Source of the DNA: Caldovatus aquaticus
Lineage (GTDB): Bacteria > Pseudomonadota > Alphaproteobacteria > Acetobacterales > Acetobacteraceae
Direction of reading: 5' to 3'
Assembly: GCF_019458025.1 (NCBI RefSeq)
Contig: NZ_JAHZUY010000027.1
Coordinates: 1 to 43,884, forward strand
Length of the DNA: 43,884 bases
The notes under the pieces are model-generated. The model was not told the origin of the DNA. It saw nothing but the letters and a program-made list of their open reading frames with translations, and did no database searches. Below, piece by piece: positions 39,381 through 43,884 of this stretch; within the stretch, counting starts at the first letter, position 1, and the number at the start of each line of letters is the position of its first letter. A program made the translations under genes and the position numbers.

Positions 39381-41030
39381 ATGAAGATCAAGGCCCACGA
39401 CCTGGTCGGGCGCGCGCTCAAGCGGCAGGGCGTGGACACCGCCTTCTTCCTGATGGGCGGCCCGATGCTCGGCGCCATGTCCTCCTGCATCGCCGAGGGC
39501 ATCCGCATGATCGACGTGCGGCACGAGCAGGCCGCGGCCTTCATGGCCCAGGCCTATGCGCGGCTGCGCGCGCGGCCCGGCGTGTGCATGGCGGCCTCCG
39601 GCCCCGGCGCGATCAACCTCACCACCGGCCTTGCCAACGCGCTGGTGGACTGCGCGCCGGTCGTCGCCCTCGGCGGCGCCAGCCCGGTCGCCCAGTTCGG
39701 CCGCGGCGCCTTCCAGGAGATCGACCAGATCGCGATCATGCGCCCGGTGACGAAATGGGCCGAGCGCGTGTACGATCCGCGACGCATCCCGGAGCTGATC
39801 GACGTCGCCTTCCGCCAGGCGATGGCGGGCAAGCCGGGCCCGGTCTACCTCGACCTGCCCGGCGACGTTCTGCACATGGAGGTCGAGGAGGAGGCCGTCG
39901 CCTGGCCCGCGCCCGCCGCGCCGGAGGCGATCGCGCGCCCCGCGGCGCCGCCGGAGGCGATCGCGCGCGCCGTGGCGCTGCTCGAGGAGGCGGAGCGGCC
40001 GCTCGTCATCACCGGCAGCGGCATCCTCTACGCCCAGGCCGCGCGCGAGCTGCAGGAGTTCGTGGAGGCCGCCGGCATCCCCTTCTACACCACGCCGCAG
40101 GGCCGCGGAGCGGTTCCGGACGACCACGAGTACTCCTATCCGCGCATGCGCTCGACCGCGCTGCGCGAGGCGGATCTCGTGTTCGTCGTCGGCACCCGCC
40201 TCAACTACGTCATCGGCCACGGCCGGCCGCCGCGCTTCTCGCCGTCGGCGCGCTTCGTGCGCATCGACATCGACCCGGCGGAGGCGAACGCCGGCGGGGC
40301 GAACGTCGTGCTCGGCATCTGCGCCGACGCCCGCGCCGCCCTCGCCCAGTTCGCCGCGGCGCTGCGCGGCAGGAACACCCCGGCGCGCTTCGCCGACTGG
40401 CGCGGCCGCCTCGCCCGGGGCGACCGCGAGCGCATCGCCGCCAACGAGGAGAAGCTCTCCACCGGCCAGACGCCGATCCACCCGCTGCGGCTGTGCAAGG
40501 AAGTGCGGGACTTCATGGACCGCGACGCGATCCTCGTCGTGGACGGGCAGGAGATCCTCAATTATGGCCGGCAGTCCATCGGCACCTTCGTCCCCGGCCA
40601 CCGGCTGAACTCCGGCCCCTTCGGCACCATGGGCGTCGGCCTGCCCTTCGGCATCGGCGCCAAGGCGGCGAAGCCGGAGGCGCAGGTGATCGTGCTGCAC
40701 GGCGACGGGTCCTTCGGCCTCAACGCGATGGAACTCGACACCGCGGTGCGCCACCGGCTGCCGATCCTGGTCGTGATCAGCCTGAACGGCGGCTGGACCG
40801 CCGATCCGGCCGGCAACAAGCCCGGCCGCAACCTCGGCTACACGCGCTACGACCGGATGGCCGAGGCGCTCGGCTGCCATGCCGAGTACGTCGAGGACCC
40901 CGAGGCGATCCGCCCCGCGCTCGAGCGCGCGCGGCGCGCCGTCGCGGAGGGCAAGGTGGCGGTGGTGAACGTGCTGACCGACGCCAGGGCGCGGGCGCAG
41001 ACCGCGGACTTCACCGCCTACACCACCTGA
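39381..41030 (+). CDS. ThDP enzyme resembling oxalyl-CoA decarboxylase/2-hydroxyacyl-CoA lyase (third of three)
   Basis: A 549-residue enzyme starting MKIKAHDLVGRALKRQGVDT. It has the activating Glu in DVRHEQAAAFMAQAYA, FGRGAFQEIDQIAIMRPVTKWA, and in the middle domain VFVVGTRLNYVIGHGRPPRF, which parallels the nucleotide-binding domain of oxalyl-CoA decarboxylase. The ThDP motif is LHGDGSFGLNAMELDTAV...SLNGGWTAD. It would decarboxylate or cleave an acyl-CoA made by the coupled CoA-transferase upstream. The family cannot fix whether the substrate is oxalyl-CoA, a 2-hydroxyacyl-CoA or a free 2-oxo acid. AGGGGA lies about 12 nt before the ATG. A hairpin right after the stop probably ends the operon. 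Confidence 0.87.
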   Translation: MKIKAHDLVGRALKRQGVDTAFFLMGGPMLGAMSSCIAEGIRMIDVRHEQAAAFMAQAYARLRARPGVCMAASGPGAINLTTGLANALVDCAPVVALGGASPVAQFGRGAFQEIDQIAIMRPVTKWAERVYDPRRIPELIDVAFRQAMAGKPGPVYLDLPGDVLHMEVEEEAVAWPAPAAPEAIARPAAPPEAIARAVALLEEAERPLVITGSGILYAQAARELQEFVEAAGIPFYTTPQGRGAVPDDHEYSYPRMRSTALREADLVFVVGTRLNYVIGHGRPPRFSPSARFVRIDIDPAEANAGGANVVLGICADARAALAQFAAALRGRNTPARFADWRGRLARGDRERIAANEEKLSTGQTPIHPLRLCKEVRDFMDRDAILVVDGQEILNYGRQSIGTFVPGHRLNSGPFGTMGVGLPFGIGAKAAKPEAQVIVLHGDGSFGLNAMELDTAVRHRLPILVVISLNGGWTADPAGNKPGRNLGYTRYDRMAEALGCHAEYVEDPEAIRPALERARRAVAEGKVAVVNVLTDARARAQTADFTAYTT

Positions 41031-41031
41031 G

Positions 41032-41053
41032 GGGGCGGGCGCGCCGCCGCCCC
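41032..41053 (+). terminator. Hairpin after the third ThDP enzyme gene
   Basis: GGGGCGG (41032-41038) pairs with CCGCCCC (41047-41053) across an 8-nt loop, starting 2 nt after the stop codon. Candidate intrinsic terminator that would separate this operon from the stress-protein gene. Confidence 0.42.
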
Positions 41054-41066
41054 GCGCCGATCCTTC

Positions 41067-41080
41067 TTGACCCGGATCAA
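41067..41080 (+). promoter_or_regulatory. FNR/FixK box upstream of the universal stress protein gene
   Basis: TTGACCCGGATCAA differs from the FNR/Anr/FixK consensus TTGAT-N4-ATCAA at one arm position only and is common in alphaproteobacterial targets. It lies 91 nt before the usp ATG, a suitable place for activation under low oxygen. Confidence 0.6.
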
Positions 41081-41170
41081 GGTGCGACCCGACGGCGGGG
41101 CTCAGCGTTCCCCTGGCGGGCCGAAGCCCGGATCCGGCGGAGGCGCCGGGCGCCAGGAAAGGGTGCGGAG

Positions 41171-42019
41171 ATGCGGCTGAAGGACATCCTGGTTCACCTC
41201 GACGGCTCGGCGCGGAGCGACGTGCGCCTCCGCCTCGCGGCGGACCTCGCGCGCCGGCACGGCGCGCATGTGGCCGGTCTGTACGTGGCGGATCTCGTCC
41301 TGCCGTCCGGGTTCGCCGGCGGCTTCGGCGACGGCGCCGCGGCGATCGGCCCGATGCTCGAGCGCCTGCGCGAGGAGGCGCAGGCCACCGCATCGGAGGT
41401 GGAGACGCGCTTCCGGGAGACCGTGCGGCGAGAGGGCATCGAGGGCGAGTGGCGCCTCGTCGAGGGGGTGGCCGCGGAACACGTGGCGCTGCACGCGCGC
41501 TACGCCGACCTCGCCCTGGTCGGCCAGCACGACCCGGCGGGCGAGCAGCCCGCCGCCTCGGCCATCATCGAGCGCGTGCTGTTCACCTCCGGCCGCCCGG
41601 TGCTGATCGTTCCCTTCGCCGGACGGTTCGCGACCACCGGGCGCCGGGTGCTGGTCGGCTGGAACGCCAGCCGGGAGGCGACGCGCGCGGTGCATGACGC
41701 GCTGCCGCTGCTCGCGGAGGCGGAGGAGGTGGCGGTGCTCTCCGTCAATCCGCTCCGCGGGCCCGACGCGCACGGCGAGGTGCCGGGCGCCGACATCGCG
41801 CTGCACCTCGCGCGGCACGGGATCAAGGTGGAAGCGGCGCAGACCGTCTCGGAGGAGGTCGGCGAGGGCGACGTGCTGCTCAACCAGGCCGCCGACATGG
41901 CGGCGGACCTGCTGGTGATGGGCGCCTACGGCCATTCCCGCCTGCGCGAGTTCGTCATGGGCGGGGTGACCCGCACCATCCTGCAGCGCATGACGGTGCC
42001 GGTGCTGATGTCGCACTGA
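41171..42019 (+). CDS. Universal stress protein with two UspA domains
   Basis: A 282-residue tandem UspA protein. The first domain starts MRLKDILVHLDGSARSDVRL, and the second starts near residue 159 with RRVLVGWNASREATRAVHDA. The second domain carries the ATP-binding motif GAYGHSRLREFVMGGVT (G-x2-G-x9-G-x-T type); the first lacks a clear copy. Such proteins aid survival in starvation, low oxygen or oxidative stress. An FNR/FixK box at 41067 fits the oxygen-linked control known for many alphaproteobacterial usp genes. It is convergent with the YjbQ gene, 10 nt between the stops. The ATG follows GAAAGGG. Confidence 0.92.
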   Translation: MRLKDILVHLDGSARSDVRLRLAADLARRHGAHVAGLYVADLVLPSGFAGGFGDGAAAIGPMLERLREEAQATASEVETRFRETVRREGIEGEWRLVEGVAAEHVALHARYADLALVGQHDPAGEQPAASAIIERVLFTSGRPVLIVPFAGRFATTGRRVLVGWNASREATRAVHDALPLLAEAEEVAVLSVNPLRGPDAHGEVPGADIALHLARHGIKVEAAQTVSEEVGEGDVLLNQAADMAADLLVMGAYGHSRLREFVMGGVTRTILQRMTVPVLMSH

Positions 42020-42029
42020 CCGAGCGCGG

Positions 42030-42464
42030 CTACGGCGCCTCGCCGATCAGGTGCAGCACCAGCTCGCGCCGCTGCGCCGCGGTGCGGTGCTCGTAGAGGT
42101 AGATCCCCTGCCAGGTGCCGAGCACGGGCCGGCCCTGTTCCACCGGGATCGAGAGCTGCGTCGGGGTGAGCGCGGCGCGGATGTGCGCCGGCATGTCGTC
42201 CGGCCCCTCGGTCTCGTGCCGGTAGCGCCCGCCGCCGCCCTCCGGGACCAGGCGGCGGAGGAAGTCCTCGAGGTCGGCGCGCACCTCCGGGTCGGCGTTC
42301 TCCTGCACCAGGAGCGAGGCGGAGGTGTGGCGGCACCAGATCGTGAGCAGCCCGGTCGCGATGCCCTGCGCCGCGACCCAGGCGAGGACCGGCGCCGTCA
42401 CCGCCACCAGGCCGCGGCCCCGTGTCGCGACCTCGATGCGGTGCATCCGCTGCTGCATCGCCAT
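42030..42464 (-). CDS. YjbQ family protein (UPF0047, secondary thiamine-phosphate synthase enzyme family)
   Basis: A 144-residue single-domain protein with the YjbQ signature CRHTSASLLVQENADPEVRADLEDFLRR and the C-terminal GTWQGIYLYEHRTAAQRREL. The family forms small trimers with a His-rich pocket. E. coli YjbQ can supply weak thiamine-phosphate synthase activity, but its true job is unknown. Three possible ATG starts (42464, 42458, 42446) differ by a few residues. The minus strand reads TTGACC, 17 nt, GATCTG upstream, a possible promoter at 42505-42533. Its closeness to three ThDP enzymes is curious but may be chance. Confidence 0.88.
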   Translation of the reverse strand: MAMQQRMHRIEVATRGRGLVAVTAPVLAWVAAQGIATGLLTIWCRHTSASLLVQENADPEVRADLEDFLRRLVPEGGGGRYRHETEGPDDMPAHIRAALTPTQLSIPVEQGRPVLGTWQGIYLYEHRTAAQRRELVLHLIGEAP

Positions 42465-42547
42465 CGCCTGCCAGGCCTCGTCCGTGCGTCCGCCCCGGCC
42501 GTGCCAGATCGGCGCTGCCGGACGGCCGGTCAAGCCCGCCGCGCCCG

Positions 42548-43738
42548 TCAGCCGCTCTCCTCCGGCGGCCGCAGCCGCGCGAAGCCGCGCAGCAGCAGGA
42601 GGTCGTAGGCCAGCTTCAGCCCGCCCGCGACCACCAGCGGCCAGCCGAAGGCGGAGAGCGAGAGCATCCACCCGGCGAGCAGCGGCGAGAGCGAAGCGGC
42701 GAGGCCGCGCGGCACGCTGGTCAGGCTCGCCGCCGCCGGCCGTTCCGCCGGCTCGACGATCGCCATCACGAAGGCGGAGCGCGCCGGCACGTCCATCTGC
42801 GAGAGCAGGCTGCGCAGCACGAGCAGCGCCACCGCCGCCCAGGCCTCCGGCGCGAAGGCCGCGGCGATGAGGAACAGGTTGGCGGGCAGGTGGGTGAACA
42901 CCATCGTGTTCACGAGGCCGATCCGCCGCGCGATCGGCGCCGCGGCGAACAGCGACAGCGCCCCGCAGAGCTGGGTCGTGAAGAACACCGCCCCCGCGGT
43001 CGCGACGTCCATCCCGAAGCGCTCGAACAGCCAGAGCGCGAGCAGCGACTGCACCGCGAAGCCGCCGCCGAAGGCGTCGAGCGAGAACAGCGCGGCGAGC
43101 CCGTAGACCCGCCGCCGGGAAGGACCGAGCGGCGGAGGCGGCGCCTCTCCCGCGGGACGTTCGGCGGCGGGCGTGAGGCCGTGGTAGAGCAGCAGGCTCG
43201 CCACCCCGAGCGCGCCGTAGAGCAGGAACATCGCCCGCACCACCGCCTCCCGCCCGAAGGCGGGCGCGAGCCAGTCCACCGCACCGGTCGCGAGCGCGCC
43301 CGCCGCCGCCGCCATCGCGCCGAGGAAGCTGTAGCGCGCGAACAGCGCCGTGCGCGTCGCGCCCTGCGCCGTCTGCGCCAGGACCGTGTGCTCGAACGGC
43401 AGGAACGGGCCGGCGTCGCCGCCCGCCGGGTTCAGCGTGCCGCACAGCGCCACCAGGAGCAGCGGCCAGAACCCGTCGAGGAAGGCGAATCCGGCGCCGG
43501 TTGCGGCCATCAGCAGGCTCGCCGCGAGCAGTCCCCGCCGGCGCGGCATGCGGTGCGCGAGCAGGCCGAGGCCGAGCGTCAGCAGCGCCGAGCCGAGCAG
43601 CGTCGCCGCCGTGAGCGCGCCGATCGCGACCGCCTCGAAGCCGAGCGCGGCGAGGTGCACCGGCAGCAGGATCGCGGCGCTGCCGTCGGCGAAGCCGCGC
43701 AGCGCCCGGGCCAGCAGCACGCGGCGCGCGTCGCTCAC
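42548..43738 (-). CDS. Major facilitator superfamily transporter
   Basis: A 396-residue protein from a GTG start (MSDARRVLLARALRGFADG) with about twelve hydrophobic helices. It has a motif A-like loop GLGLLAHRMPRRRGLLAAS between helices 2 and 3, and a Pro-rich central loop (AAERPAGEAPPPPLGPSRRRV). The frame is open to a TTG at 43774, but that lies inside the adjacent insertion sequence, so 43738 is the native start. The substrate is unknown. The IS element begins about 20 nt upstream of the start, with no clear ribosome site between them, so the native promoter has probably been separated from the gene. Confidence 0.85.
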   Translation of the reverse strand: MSDARRVLLARALRGFADGSAAILLPVHLAALGFEAVAIGALTAATLLGSALLTLGLGLLAHRMPRRRGLLAASLLMAATGAGFAFLDGFWPLLLVALCGTLNPAGGDAGPFLPFEHTVLAQTAQGATRTALFARYSFLGAMAAAAGALATGAVDWLAPAFGREAVVRAMFLLYGALGVASLLLYHGLTPAAERPAGEAPPPPLGPSRRRVYGLAALFSLDAFGGGFAVQSLLALWLFERFGMDVATAGAVFFTTQLCGALSLFAAAPIARRIGLVNTMVFTHLPANLFLIAAAFAPEAWAAVALLVLRSLLSQMDVPARSAFVMAIVEPAERPAAASLTSVPRGLAASLSPLLAGWMLSLSAFGWPLVVAGGLKLAYDLLLLRGFARLRPPEESG

Positions 43739-43757
43739 TGCCGCGGGGGCAGCAGGC

Positions 43758-43884
43758 CTAGGTCCTGAACCCAAACTGCTGGACGCGACGGGCTGGGATC
43801 TGATTCAAGTTCCCTGCTGGACGGGAGCTTGGCATGTCGCGGTTCGATCTGAGTGAGGCGGAATGGCGGATCATCGAGCCTCTG
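43758..43884 (+). mobile_element. IS5-family insertion sequence, 5' part, cut by the window edge
   Basis: The element starts at or just after CTAG (43758-43761) with GTCCTGAACCCAAACTG, similar to the terminus of the element at the left window end. The transposase ATG follows 72 nt further on. Only the first 127 bp are in the window. Confidence 0.75.
43834..43884 (+). CDS. IS5-family transposase, first 17 codons
   Basis: The reading frame starts MSRFDLSEAEWRIIEPL and is open at the window edge. MSRxxLSxAEWxxIEPLLP is the usual N-terminus of IS5-group transposases, enzymes that cut and paste their own element with a DDE catalytic core, which lies outside the window. GGGAG precedes the ATG at about 10 nt. 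No defect is visible in the part present, in contrast to the dead copy at 1-253. Confidence 0.8.
   Translation, partial: MSRFDLSEAEWRIIEPL

Noticed and set aside
38092-41030. Naming the pair frc/oxc for oxalate breakdown
   Set aside because: The motifs are similar, but 2-hydroxyacyl-CoA lyase-type and other acyl-CoA enzymes look alike; the substrate cannot be settled by reading.

Overview
The window is very GC-rich DNA from an alphaproteobacterium. The best fit is order Rhodospirillales, family Acetobacteraceae (a Roseomonas- or Elioraea-like organism). This is inferred from the gene order ssb-gyrA-coaD-cyclophilin with divergent uvrA, the class I lysyl-tRNA synthetase, the alphaproteobacterial type of SOS box, the NDUFAF6-like protein, and the orphan Bug receptor with Frc-like CoA transferase. 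Both window ends lie inside IS5-family insertion sequences, which suggests the window is a whole draft contig broken at repeats.

Layout. 1-320: end of a dead IS5-family element next to an Asp-box repeat gene whose 5' end it seems to have removed. 1413-1780: an operator-like palindrome and tatA. 1979-11562 (minus strand): a long co-directional cluster reading lysS (class I LysRS), a shortened mprF, ugd, phosphomannomutase/phosphoglucomutase, a YcgN cysteine-cluster protein, a DHDPS-family aldolase, a cupin and a YgjP-type metallopeptidase. 11729-16029 (plus): a DinG/XPD-like helicase, a TerB-domain protein and a sulfotransferase. 16413-21816 (minus): tRNA-Lys(UUU), two near-duplicate cyclophilins (one cytosolic, one Tat-exported), coaD, gyrA and ssb. 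uvrA diverges from ssb across a perfect GAAC-N7-GAAC SOS box. 24970-29737: an NDUFAF6-like protein, iron superoxide dismutase, a split YeeE/YedE sulfur-compound transporter behind two FixK-like boxes, yajC and a DUF815 ATPase.

29920-42464 is an accessory metabolic region. It holds three different thiamine-diphosphate (ThDP) enzymes of the acetolactate synthase/oxalyl-CoA decarboxylase superfamily, a CoxG-like SRPBCC protein, a Bug/TctC solute receptor, an MFS transporter, a frameshifted MetE-like pseudogene, a formyl-CoA-transferase-like enzyme coupled to the third ThDP enzyme, a universal stress protein behind an FNR/FixK box, and a YjbQ-family protein. It looks like an uptake and degradation module for small carboxylic acids activated as CoA thioesters. 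The substrate cannot be read from the sequence. A second MFS gene and the start of an intact-looking IS5-family transposase close the window.

The points most worth a second look are: gyrA with a proline-rich segment in place of its conserved ALPDVRD block; mprF lacking most of its transferase domain although it is translationally coupled to the LysRS gene; a 25-bp-stem hairpin in the leader of the Bug receptor gene; the three-ThDP-enzyme cluster; and FNR/FixK and SOS regulatory sites readable by eye.
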